From contig JAUJNF010000001.1 in the NCBI GenBank assembly GCA_030446485.1, positions 258,018 through 322,017 of the forward strand: a stretch of 64,000 nt of DNA, in the 5' to 3' direction. The notes below the pieces were generated by a model. The model did not search any database. It was not told the DNA's origin and was given only the letters and a program-made list of their open reading frames with translations. This stretch comes from Thermoleophilaceae bacterium (GTDB lineage Bacteria > Actinomycetota > Thermoleophilia > Solirubrobacterales > Thermoleophilaceae). Position numbers and translations under genes: made by a program. This document shows positions 40,188-48,199 of the stretch, piece after piece (the first letter of the stretch is position 1; the number at the start of each line of letters is the position of its first letter).

Positions 40188-41831
40188 GTGGCCGAACTGA
40201 CACTGGGACCCGTTCTCCGCTACGTCGGAGAGACCGAGGCCACCCTCTGGGTCGAGACGGACTCCGCGTGCGAGGTCGAGGTCCTCGGGCGCCGTGCGCA
40301 CACGTTCCACGTCGAAGGGCATCACTACGCGATCGTGGTGGTCCAGGGCCTCGACCCGGGCCAGACCTACGAGTACGGCGTGACCCTCAACGGAGCCCCC
40401 CGCTGGCCTCCTGCCGGAAGCGAGCTCCCGCCCAGCGTCATCCGCACCCTCAGCCCCGACGAGCCGCTGAGGTTCGTATTCGGATCGTGCCGGGTGTCGG
40501 TGCCACACGAGCCGCCGTACACCCTCACGAAGGACGAGGACGACCGCGGCCGTGAGATCGACGCGCTGTACGCGATGTCGCTGCGGATGCAGGACGAGCC
40601 GAACGGGCGCTGGCCCGACGCGCTCCTTCTCCTCGGCGACCAGGTGTATGCGGACGAGGTCTCACCCGAGACCCTCGAGTTCATCCGCGGTCGCCGCGAC
40701 ATCGAGCAGCCGCCCGGCGAGCAGATCGCCGACTTCGAGGAGTACACGCGCCTCTACCTCGAGTCATGGAGCGAGCCGACCCTGCGCTGGCTGCTCTCGA
40801 CGGTGTCGACGGCCATGATCTTCGACGACCACGACGTGCACGACGACTGGAACACGTCGATCGACTGGCTGGAGGCCCAGCGGGCCAAGCCGTGGTGGGA
40901 CGAGCGCATCGTCGGCGGGCTCATGTCCTACTGGATCTACCAGCACCTGGGCAACCTGTCCCCCACCGAGCTGAAGAACAACGGCCTGCTCACCCGGGTG
41001 CGCAACGCCGTGGACGCCGGGCCGATGCTGCGCGAGTACGCCTACCGGGCCGACCGCCAGGTGCAGGGCAGCCGCTGGACCTACTACCGCGACTTCGGCC
41101 GCACCCGCCTGGTGGTCATGGACTCCCGTGCGGGGCGCATCCTCGACAACGGCCGGCGCTGCATGACCGACGACGACGAGTGGCGCTACATCGAGGACTG
41201 CTCCACCGGCGACTTCGACCACCTGCTGCTGGCCTCCACGCTGCCGATCCTGCTCGCGCCGGGGATGCACCACATGGAGGCCTGGAACGAGGCCGTCTGC
41301 GCCGGGGCCTGGGGCGCACCGGCCGCCAAGCTCGGCGAGAAGCTCCGCCAGGCGCTCGATCTCGAGCACTGGGCGGCGTTCGGCGAGTCCTTCCAGCGCA
41401 TGGCCGGCCTGTTCCAGCAGGTCGGAGCAGGGGACCGCGGCCCGGCACCGGCCTCGATCGTCGCCCTGTCGGGCGACGTCCATCACGCCTACCTGGCCGA
41501 CGTCGCCTTCCGGCGCGAAGCAGGGGTCCAGAGCGCCGTCTACCAGGCCGTGTGCTCGCCGATCCGAAATCCGCTCGACTCCCGCGAGCGGCGCTTCATC
41601 CAGGCCGCGGCCTCGGCCCCGACGGCGGCGGTCGCGCGCCGGCTGGCGCGGGCCGCGGGGGTGGCCGATCCCGCCATCCGCTGGCGCATCTCCGAGGCTC
41701 CCACCTTCGACAACCAGGTGGCCACGCTCGAGCTCGACGGCCGCCACGCCTCGCTTCGCATCGAACGCTCGACCGCGGACGACACCGGGCGCCCGGTGCT
41801 CGAGACCGCCCTCGAGCGGCAGCTCGCCTGA
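40188..41831 (+). CDS. PhoD-like metallophosphatase
   Basis: A 547-residue PhoD-like phosphatase. An N-terminal Ig-like domain (LGPVLRYVGETEATLWVETD, then GLDPGQTYEYGVTLNG) precedes the catalytic domain: RFVFGSCRVS (metal-ligand Cys region), ALLLLGDQVYADE, MIFDDHDVHDDWNTS, and IVALSGDVHHAYLADV. These are the standard metal-binding blocks of alkaline phosphatase D/phospholipase D-type enzymes. There is no signal peptide, so a cytoplasmic role is more likely than the usual Tat-exported one. GTG 40188 fits the leaderless box just upstream. Confidence 0.87.
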   Translation: MAELTLGPVLRYVGETEATLWVETDSACEVEVLGRRAHTFHVEGHHYAIVVVQGLDPGQTYEYGVTLNGAPRWPPAGSELPPSVIRTLSPDEPLRFVFGSCRVSVPHEPPYTLTKDEDDRGREIDALYAMSLRMQDEPNGRWPDALLLLGDQVYADEVSPETLEFIRGRRDIEQPPGEQIADFEEYTRLYLESWSEPTLRWLLSTVSTAMIFDDHDVHDDWNTSIDWLEAQRAKPWWDERIVGGLMSYWIYQHLGNLSPTELKNNGLLTRVRNAVDAGPMLREYAYRADRQVQGSRWTYYRDFGRTRLVVMDSRAGRILDNGRRCMTDDDEWRYIEDCSTGDFDHLLLASTLPILLAPGMHHMEAWNEAVCAGAWGAPAAKLGEKLRQALDLEHWAAFGESFQRMAGLFQQVGAGDRGPAPASIVALSGDVHHAYLADVAFRREAGVQSAVYQAVCSPIRNPLDSRERRFIQAAASAPTAAVARRLARAAGVADPAIRWRISEAPTFDNQVATLELDGRHASLRIERSTADDTGRPVLETALERQLA

Positions 41832-41889
41832 GGCCGCCCCGCTTCGCCCGCGCCCGCCGCCGGCCCGATTAGAGCCGCCCGCCGGGGGG

Positions 41890-41895
41890 TAGGCT
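41890..41895 (+). promoter_or_regulatory. -10 box TAGGCT for ferritin-like gene
   Basis: TAGGCT followed after seven bases by ATG 41903; no Shine-Dalgarno sequence. Confidence 0.5.
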
Positions 41896-41902
41896 GCCCT
41901 CC

Positions 41903-42931
41903 ATGACATCTATTCCAGAGCAGCAGAAGATCATCCAGCACCTGAACGAGGCGCACGCCACCGAGCTCGCGATCGTGCGCACCCTTCAGGCCCACATCGC
42001 CATGACGCCGGCGGGGCGCTACCGCCGGGGCCTCGACCGGCATCTCGACGAGACGCGCGAGCACGCCGAGCGCGTCGAGCGCCGGCTCGGGGACCTCGGC
42101 GTCGGCCGCAGCCCCGTGCAACTCGGCGTCGGAGTCGTCCAGGGTGTGCTCGGGCAGGTGCTCGCCCTGACCAAGGGTCCGCTCGACCTGGTGCGCGGTG
42201 GCAGCCCCGAGGAGAAGCTCCTGAAGAACGCCAAGGACGAGTGCGCCACGGAGGCCCTCGAGATCGCCACCTACGAGTCCCTGGAGGCGCTGGCCCGCCG
42301 AGTGGGTGACGAGGAGACGGCGGAGCTGGCCGCGGACATCCGCGCCGACGAGGAGAAGATGCTCGAGCGCCTGCGCAAGGAGCTTCCGAACCTGGTCGAC
42401 GCCGTGGTGCGCGCCGAGATCGACGGCAACTCCTCCTACGACCCGAGCACCACCGGCGCCGCCGACGTGGTGAAGGACGCCCAGGAGACCGTCAAGGAGA
42501 CGGCCCAGAAGGCCGGCAAGCGGGCGCGCACGACGGCCCGCCAGGCACGCCGGGTCCCCGGGGTCGCTCAGGTCGAGGGCGAGATCAAGGGCGCGGTGGC
42601 GTCCGAGGAGGACCTCGCAATCCCGGGCTACGACGACCTCAAGGTCGCCGACATCAACAAGCGGCTCACCGAGCTCTCGCAGATCGACCTCGCCAAGATC
42701 GATGCCTACGAGCGCAAGGGCCGCAACCGCACGTCGGTCCTCAACCGGATCTCGAACCTCCGCGGCGATGAGCCGTGGCCCGGGTACGACGAGCAGAGCG
42801 TCGAGGACATCCGCAAGGCGCTCGACGCCGCCAACGAAGACGTGGTGAAGACCGTGCGCGGGTACGAAACCGCTCACAAGAAGCGTCAGGGCGTTCTGCA
42901 GGCCACCGAGCGGGAGCTCGCGAAGAGCTAG
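41903..42931 (+). CDS. DUF892-like ferritin-fold protein with C-terminal helical repeats
   Basis: A 342-residue soluble protein. The first ~170 residues resemble the DUF892/YciF ferritin-like four-helix bundle (IIQHLNEAHATELAIVRTLQ, LDRHLDETREHAERVERRLG, ECATEALEIATYESLEALAR, DIRADEEKMLERLRKELPNL) with Glu/His residues placed to bind metals. A basic linker (KETAQKAGKRARTTARQARR) leads to two tandem ~45-residue repeats beginning IPGYDDLKVADINKRL and WPGYDEQSVEDIRKAL. Each has YE-x-R-like helices (DAYERKGRNRTSVL, GYETAHKKRQGVL). A stress role is inferred from the family. The repeat module I do not recognise by name. Confidence 0.7.
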   Translation: MTSIPEQQKIIQHLNEAHATELAIVRTLQAHIAMTPAGRYRRGLDRHLDETREHAERVERRLGDLGVGRSPVQLGVGVVQGVLGQVLALTKGPLDLVRGGSPEEKLLKNAKDECATEALEIATYESLEALARRVGDEETAELAADIRADEEKMLERLRKELPNLVDAVVRAEIDGNSSYDPSTTGAADVVKDAQETVKETAQKAGKRARTTARQARRVPGVAQVEGEIKGAVASEEDLAIPGYDDLKVADINKRLTELSQIDLAKIDAYERKGRNRTSVLNRISNLRGDEPWPGYDEQSVEDIRKALDAANEDVVKTVRGYETAHKKRQGVLQATERELAKS

Positions 42932-43063
42932 AGGTCGCCTCCGCCTCCGCGCTGGCCGCGGCCGCTCGCCCCCTCGGGTCGGGCGGCCGTTTGCGTTTCC
43001 CGCTAGCGGTTGGACGTCCCGCTGGGAGAAAGGCCGTCCCCGATCGAGCCCGCCCCTCATGCA

Positions 43064-43100
43064 AGAGGCCGCCGGCCGGGCTGGCGCCCGACCGGCCTCT
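43064..43100. terminator. Hairpin between convergent genes
   Basis: AGAGGCCG near the left and CCGGCCTCT on the right frame an imperfect GC-rich stem with inner CCGGGC/GCCCG pairs. It can serve both convergent genes (ends 42931 and 43127). The rest of the 195-base gap shows nothing. Confidence 0.55.
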
Positions 43101-43126
43101 CGAGACCCAGTAGCCGTCCTGGGCGC

Positions 43127-43954
43127 CTACCCCTGGGGCGCGGGCGGCTGCTGAGTCTGCACCTCGGTGCTGCTCGTCTCCGAGCCGCCGCCGCCCATCC
43201 GCTGCTGCGCCTTCTCCCGCGCCTGCTGGGCGTCCTGCTGGGCCTGGTCGCGGCCCTTCTGGAAGTCCTGCTTGACCTGGTCCTTCTGCTCCTTGCCCTT
43301 GTCCTGGGCCGACTGCAGGGCGTTTGCCGCCAGGTCGCGGCCGCCGAGGCCGAAGGCAAGCGCCAGCCCGAGGGCGAGCGAGAACATCAGCGCCATGTAG
43401 GTGATGCGCACGATGTCCTCGGCGATCTTCAGCTGGTCGAGGATCATGAAGGTGGCGATGGCCATGATCAGGATCGGCACCACCGAGCCGACGACCTTGC
43501 CGGTCGGGGTGTCGCCCATCGTGCGGGCGATCAGCCCGGCGATCGCCGTGGCCACGACGCCGGCCAGCACGAAGATCAGGATGGCCACGATCACGTTTGG
43601 CAGGTAGGCGACGATCGAGCCGATGAAGTTGTCGGCCGCGGTGCCGCCGATCGTCGAGATCGCGATGCCGAGCACCGCCAGGATGATCACGTAGTAGGCG
43701 ACGCTTGCGATCAGCGCCGCGGGGCTTGCCCCGGGGCTGATCTTCTCGACGTACTGGCCCGACTGCCCGGAGTGCAGGGCGCGGTCGATGCCCGCGGCCT
43801 GCAACGCCTTGGTGAGCGCCGCCTTCACGAGCCGGGCCACGATGAACCCGACGACGAGGATGACGAGGAACAGGATGAGCTTCGGCAGGAACTCGACGAT
43901 CGGGTTGAGGAAGGTGTCGACCTTGCGGTGGTTAGAGGCGATGACCAAGTCCAA
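43127..43954 (-). CDS. Conserved-TM-helix (MscS-related) membrane protein
   Basis: A 275-residue protein with about five hydrophobic helices (FLPKLILFLVILVVGFIVARL, LIASVAYYVIILAVLGIAIS, YLPNVIVAILIFVLAGVVAT, VVGSVVPILIMAIATFMIL, ALMFSLALGLALAFGLGGRD). Two copies of the conserved TM-helix pattern ending in ...LVGFIVARLVKAAL and ...LAGVVATAIAGLIA are typical of the PF05552 group related to MscS channels. The C-terminus is a Gln/Lys-rich coiled coil (KEQKDQVKQDFQKGRDQAQQ). A mechanosensitive or channel-like role is possible but the MscS beta domain is absent. The start is TTG 43954 because AAGGAGG lies directly upstream. Confidence 0.75.
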   Translation of the reverse strand: MDLVIASNHRKVDTFLNPIVEFLPKLILFLVILVVGFIVARLVKAALTKALQAAGIDRALHSGQSGQYVEKISPGASPAALIASVAYYVIILAVLGIAISTIGGTAADNFIGSIVAYLPNVIVAILIFVLAGVVATAIAGLIARTMGDTPTGKVVGSVVPILIMAIATFMILDQLKIAEDIVRITYMALMFSLALGLALAFGLGGRDLAANALQSAQDKGKEQKDQVKQDFQKGRDQAQQDAQQAREKAQQRMGGGGSETSSTEVQTQQPPAPQG

Positions 43955-44138
43955 GTGGACCTCCTTGAAGGGGGTTGGGCGCCAAACGGCGGCGGGGCCG
44001 ACGATCGGCACCGTATTCCGTATCGAGTTACCCGAAGATCTCAGGCGCCAACCGCGACGGGATCGGTTAGACCGCCGACGCGTGGGTACTACCGGGACAC
44101 GGCCAAACCCGGCCCACTCCGAGCCAACAGGAGGTTCA

Positions 44139-44288
44139 ATGCAGTCGACCGCCGAACGCGAGCCGGAAAGCCCTGTGCAGGAGCCCGACGAGGCCGACCA
44201 GGCGGCCGAGGATCTCGACCTGGACCTGCCGCCCAACGAGAGCGCCCCGGGCCATAACCCGGATCCAGACGACGAGGAGAGCGCGTGA
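44139..44288 (+). CDS. Small acidic protein (49 residues)
   Basis: ATG 44139 has AGGAGG five bases upstream, good support for translation. The product is highly acidic and disordered-looking (EPDEADQAAEDLDLDLPPNE, ending PGHNPDPDDEESA). Its TGA overlaps the GTG of the next gene by four bases. Function unknown. Confidence 0.6.
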   Translation: MQSTAEREPESPVQEPDEADQAAEDLDLDLPPNESAPGHNPDPDDEESA

Positions 44289-44539
44289 CCGAGAACCCGA
44301 CCGGCGATCCGCAAGCGGGGACGAGCCCGGCGGCCGCCGACGAGCAGGAGGGCTCGAACGTCGAGAAGGACCCGAGCGACTGGGTGACCGGCGAGGAGCC
44401 GATGACCGGCGCACAGGCCTCCTACCTGAGGACGCTCTCCGAGCAGGCCGGTGAGGAGTTCGACGCGAACCTGAACAAGGCCGACGCCTCCCGCCGCATC
44501 GACGAGCTGCAGCAGAAGACCGGGCGTGGCCGCTCCTGA
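44285..44539 (+). CDS. DUF3072-family small protein
   Basis: An 84-residue protein. The second half, PMTGAQASYLRTLSEQAGEE followed by FDANLNKADASRRIDELQ, matches the DUF3072 pattern common in actinobacteria and others; the first half is an acidic low-complexity tail. Function unknown. GTG 44285 overlaps the previous stop, so the two are co-translated. Confidence 0.75.
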   Translation: MTENPTGDPQAGTSPAAADEQEGSNVEKDPSDWVTGEEPMTGAQASYLRTLSEQAGEEFDANLNKADASRRIDELQQKTGRGRS

Positions 44540-44588
44540 CCCGGAGGTCGAATAGGGTGCCGGGGGTCAGAGACCACGGGGAGGGCAC

Positions 44589-44996
44589 ATGACAGACGAC
44601 CAGGAGCAGCCGGAGGAGCAGGGCGAGGCGAAGCCGGAGGAGCAGGGCGAGGCGAAGTCGGACGCGCAGGCCAAGGCGCAGTCCGCCGAGGAGGAGCGCG
44701 AGGAGGCCAAGGAGGAGATCAGGAAGCTGGAGGAGGATCCGCCTCAGAAGCTCGAGGACTGGCCGTCGGGCAAGGCCAAGTACGAGACCTTCGGGGGCCC
44801 CGAGGGCGAGCACTCGTACGAGGAGGGACCCGAGGCGAAGCTCGGCCCGTCGTCACTTCGCCACCTCGAGGGCGGTGAGGTGACGATCGAGGGCGAGAAG
44901 GTGGAGGACTCCGACGAGTACAAGGGCGACCCGATCCCCGGTGGGCCAACCGACCCTGACGCAACGGGTGGCGCGGAAGGAGCCCGGCAGACCTAG
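44589..44996 (+). CDS. Small acidic, Glu/Lys-rich protein
   Basis: A 135-residue, strongly acidic protein. It begins with a repeated EEQGEAK unit (residues ~8-24) and a helical Glu/Lys/Ala stretch (SAEEEREEAKEEIRKLEEDP), followed by an ordered-looking part: WPSGKAKYETFGGPEGEHSY and LGPSSLRHLEGGEVTIEGEK. No family name can be given with confidence. It lies in the same direction as the two small acidic proteins upstream, 49 bases on, and resembles stress-induced hydrophilic proteins. Confidence 0.65.
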   Translation: MTDDQEQPEEQGEAKPEEQGEAKSDAQAKAQSAEEEREEAKEEIRKLEEDPPQKLEDWPSGKAKYETFGGPEGEHSYEEGPEAKLGPSSLRHLEGGEVTIEGEKVEDSDEYKGDPIPGGPTDPDATGGAEGARQT

Positions 44997-45006
44997 CGGC
45001 CGGGGG

Positions 45007-46071
45007 CTACGCCACGCCCGCCGCCGGCTCCGCCACCAGCGGCGGCCAGGTGGACGGCGGGCCGTCCGGGCGGCGGATGCGATGTGCCTCGCCGGGGGGG
45101 AGCGCGGACAGCAGGTCGTGGGTGTCCTCGTCGCGCAGCTGGCCGCCGACGGTTACGCGCGCGGCCTCGATCACCTCGTGCCGGCGCCTGCTGCTCATCA
45201 GGTTCGGCCCCATGATCGCCAGGTCCTCGTCGGTCGGCTGGATCAGCACGAGCTCGGTGCCGGTGGCGCGCAGCTTCTTGGCCTCGCTGCCCAGCCGCCG
45301 CCCTGCGGCCGTCCGGAACACGGCGGCCAGGCGCTCGGCCGGGTTCCAGGCCTTCATCGGGTGCAGCGACGAGGTGGGGTTGAGGCAGATCACCAGGTCG
45401 AGCCGCTCGCCGCGCAGGACGTCGAGGTTGGAGTTCGAGTACAGACCACCGTCAACGTAGCGCCGCCCACCGATGTCGACGGGCCGGTAGAAGCCGGGGA
45501 TGGAGCAGGAGGCCGCCACGGCGTCAGCCAGCTCGGCCGGCGGCGCCCCGTGGCGACCGAAGGCCACGCGCCGGCCGGTCGAGTAGTCGCAGGCCATGAT
45601 CCACAGGTTGGGATGGTCGGCCCAGCCGGCGGGCACGGCGCTGCGCACCGTGTCCTTGAGCGGTTGGGTGGAGATGAAGCCCCGAGGCAGCCAGCCGCCG
45701 AGGAGGGCGGCCGGCGTGTGGCGGTGCGGACGAAGCAACGTGCGAAGAGCCAGGCCCCACGACCCCGGCCCGAGCGGCAGGCCGCCCTCGCGACGGAAGC
45801 GCGCGCCGGCGTTGCGGTCGGCCTCCCCGACCGGCCTGCCGTGCGCGTCAGTAAGGCCGTCGAAGTCCTCGCCCGCCGAGTGCGCGACCATGAACCACGG
45901 CGGCACGCCGGCGGCCACCAGCGCCCCCATCATCGACCCTGCCGAGGTACCGACGATGTAGTCGGCGCTCGCGGGGTCCCAGCCGGTCTTGCGAGCCAGC
46001 GCCTCGAGGCCACCCACGAGCCACGCCCCGCCCAACACGCCCCCCGCCCCGAGCACGAGGCCCACCTTCAC
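45007..46071 (-). CDS. Patatin-like phospholipase
   Basis: A 354-residue patatin-family hydrolase. The oxyanion motif GLVLGAGGVLGGAW, the nucleophile Ser in YIVGTSAGSMMGAL (G-T-S-A-G), and the catalytic Asp in YVDGGLYSNSNLD form the Ser-Asp dyad. Bacterial relatives release fatty acids from phospholipids or neutral lipids. No signal peptide is seen. It lies next to an acyl-CoA synthetase gene in the same direction (46 bases away), fitting a path from lipid hydrolysis to acyl activation (inference). Start GTG 46071. Confidence 0.88.
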   Translation of the reverse strand: MKVGLVLGAGGVLGGAWLVGGLEALARKTGWDPASADYIVGTSAGSMMGALVAAGVPPWFMVAHSAGEDFDGLTDAHGRPVGEADRNAGARFRREGGLPLGPGSWGLALRTLLRPHRHTPAALLGGWLPRGFISTQPLKDTVRSAVPAGWADHPNLWIMACDYSTGRRVAFGRHGAPPAELADAVAASCSIPGFYRPVDIGGRRYVDGGLYSNSNLDVLRGERLDLVICLNPTSSLHPMKAWNPAERLAAVFRTAAGRRLGSEAKKLRATGTELVLIQPTDEDLAIMGPNLMSSRRRHEVIEAARVTVGGQLRDEDTHDLLSALPPGEAHRIRRPDGPPSTWPPLVAEPAAGVA

Positions 46072-46116
46072 GAACGGCAGCTCCGAAGCCGGGTGCTCAC
46101 GCGGCGGGGGCGGCCA

Positions 46117-48189
46117 CTATGCGGCCTGCTGCAGCTCGCGCTTGAGCACCTTGCCGGTGGGATTGCGAGGAAGCTCCTTGATGAACTCCACCTCGCGCGG
46201 CACCTTGTAGTTCGCCAGGTTCTCCTTCACGTAGCCCTTCACGTCGGCCTCGGTGAGCTTCGCCTTGGGCTTCTTCACCACGTAGGCCTTCAGCCGCTGG
46301 CCGAACTTCGCGTCGTCGATCCCGACCACGGCGGCCTCGGCCACGGCCGCGTGGTTGGCCAGGAGGTCCTCGACCTCGCGCGGGAACACGTTCTCTCCCC
46401 CGGAGACGATCATGTCGTCGTCGCGCCCCGAGACGAAGAGGCGCCCGCCCTCGTCGAGGAAGCCGACGTCCCCGGTGCTCATGAGCCCGTTCACGATGTC
46501 CTTGCTGCCGCCGCCGGTGTAGCCCTCGAACAGCATCTCGTTGGCCACGAAGATCCGGCCCGTCTCCCCCACCGGCAGCTCCGACCCACGCTCGTCGAGG
46601 ATGCGCAGGATCGTGCCGCGCGGAGGGCGGCCGGCGGTGCCCGGCGCCGCCTTCAGGTCCTCGGGCCCCGCGATCGTCGCCCAGGCCACCTCGGTGGATC
46701 CGTAGAGGTTGTAGACGACGTCCCCGAACTCGTCCATGAAGCGGCGCGCCAGGTCCCCCGGCAGGGCGGAGCCGCTCACCGGCACGGCTTTCAGCGAGGA
46801 CGTGTCGTAGCGGCGGCGCACCTCGGGGGGCAGCTCCAGGATGCGCTGAAGCATCACCGGGACCATCGGCACCGCGGTGGCGCGGTGGCGCTCGATGCCC
46901 TCGAGCACCCGCTCGGGATCGAACCTGCCCTGCAGCACGTAGGTGGAGGACAGGAGCAACCCGATCGTGAAGTGCGCGAAGCCCCAGGAGTGGAAGAGCG
47001 GCGCGGCGATCAGCGTCACGCCCCGGGCCTTCAGCGGGATGCGGTCGAGCATGCTGAGGGCGGGCTCGATCGACTCGGGCGGCTTCCGCGCGGCGCCCTT
47101 CGGCGTCCCGGTCGTGCCCGAGGTGAGGATCACCGCGCGGCCCTGCTCCTCGGGCGGATCGACCGCTGACTGGTCACCGCCGGTGGCGAGGGCGTCGAGC
47201 GTCGGAGTGCGCCCGGTGTCGCCGTCGTGCCACGCTATGAAGCGCTTGCGCCGCGTGGCCCCCTTCAGCAGGGCCTCGAACTCCTGGTCGTAGACGATGG
47301 CCTTCGGCTTCTCGCGCTTCACGACCTCGGCGAGCTGCGGTCCGGCGAACCCGGTGTTGAGGTAGAGGGCGCTCGCACCGAGCTTCGAGACCGCCAGCGT
47401 GGCGTAGATGAAGTAGCGGTGGTTGCGGCACATGATCGCCACCCCGTCCCCCTCGCCGATGCCCTCGGACCGGAAGGCGTGGGCTATGGCGTTCGTGTGG
47501 AGGTTGACCTGCGCGAACGTGACGGCCCCGCGCTCGTCGATGATCGCCGCCTCGTTCGGGTAGCGGATCGCCGAGGCCTCGTAGCCGGCGGCGGGCGAGG
47601 GGCCCCAGCGGTTGAGGGCGAGGATCGTGCGGGCCAGCCGGTCCGGGCGGATCGGACGGATCAGCCCGGCCTCCGCGAGCACCCGCACCGAGCCGATCTG
47701 GTGGCCGACCCACTCGAGCCGGGAGGGGGCGAGCTCGGCGGGATCCGGCCCGAGGCCGGTGCCCTCGACCTGGTGCTTGACCTGCGCGAGGATGTCCCGC
47801 AGGTTCTGCCGCACGAGCGGGCCCGAGATGCGCTCGGAGATGAAGGCCAGCAGGCCGCCCGGGGCCACGTAGCTCAGGCGCAGGGTCACGGTGGTGCGCC
47901 CGTCCCGCTCTCGCAGCCTGAAGCGCAGCCGCTGGTCGAGGCCCGTGACGCTGTTCCAGGCCATGTCGCACGGCGGGTCCCACTCGACGATCTCGATCAG
48001 GCCCCCCACCTCCGCCGAGCCGACCCGCATGCGCATCGAGTGCCGGGCGCCGAGGCCGCTGGCCCTGTCGCCCTCGACTTCCCAGCGGGTGATGCTCGGC
48101 AGGTGGCGGTGGTAGTTCGAGGGGTCCGCAAGGAACTCCCACACCCGCTCGGACGGCGTGTCGACGACGATCTGTTCCTCGAGCCTCAC
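46117..48189 (-). CDS. SRPBCC-acyl-CoA synthetase fusion protein
   Basis: A 690-residue fusion. Residues 1-~145 are an SRPBCC/START-like lipid-binding domain (LEEQIVVDTPSERVWEFLAD, MAWNSVTGLDQRLRFRLRE). Residues ~190-690 are a FadD-type adenylate-forming enzyme: AVILTSGTTGTPKGAARKPP (P-loop), FHSWGFAH, NLYGSTEVAWATI, STGDVGFLDEGGRLFVSGRD, DDMIVSGGENVFPREVEDL and NPTGKVLKREL with the catalytic Lys. It should activate a fatty or other carboxylic acid to its CoA thioester. The START-like domain may deliver or recognise the acyl substrate. GTG 48189 has AGGAG eight bases upstream and follows the acyltransferase gene by ten bases. Confidence 0.87.
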   Translation of the reverse strand: MRLEEQIVVDTPSERVWEFLADPSNYHRHLPSITRWEVEGDRASGLGARHSMRMRVGSAEVGGLIEIVEWDPPCDMAWNSVTGLDQRLRFRLRERDGRTTVTLRLSYVAPGGLLAFISERISGPLVRQNLRDILAQVKHQVEGTGLGPDPAELAPSRLEWVGHQIGSVRVLAEAGLIRPIRPDRLARTILALNRWGPSPAAGYEASAIRYPNEAAIIDERGAVTFAQVNLHTNAIAHAFRSEGIGEGDGVAIMCRNHRYFIYATLAVSKLGASALYLNTGFAGPQLAEVVKREKPKAIVYDQEFEALLKGATRRKRFIAWHDGDTGRTPTLDALATGGDQSAVDPPEEQGRAVILTSGTTGTPKGAARKPPESIEPALSMLDRIPLKARGVTLIAAPLFHSWGFAHFTIGLLLSSTYVLQGRFDPERVLEGIERHRATAVPMVPVMLQRILELPPEVRRRYDTSSLKAVPVSGSALPGDLARRFMDEFGDVVYNLYGSTEVAWATIAGPEDLKAAPGTAGRPPRGTILRILDERGSELPVGETGRIFVANEMLFEGYTGGGSKDIVNGLMSTGDVGFLDEGGRLFVSGRDDDMIVSGGENVFPREVEDLLANHAAVAEAAVVGIDDAKFGQRLKAYVVKKPKAKLTEADVKGYVKENLANYKVPREVEFIKELPRNPTGKVLKRELQQAA

Positions 48190-48199
48190 CCTGGGGCTC

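Noticed and set aside
43010-44257. A plus-strand open frame opposite the TM-helix protein
   Set aside because: Low-complexity shadow; the minus strand shows clear transmembrane helices and a Shine-Dalgarno sequence.
44941-47169. A ~740-codon open frame on the plus strand opposite the patatin and acyl-CoA synthetase
   Set aside because: Catalytic motifs of patatin (GTSAG, DGG) and FadD lie on the minus strand; the plus frame is compositional shadow.
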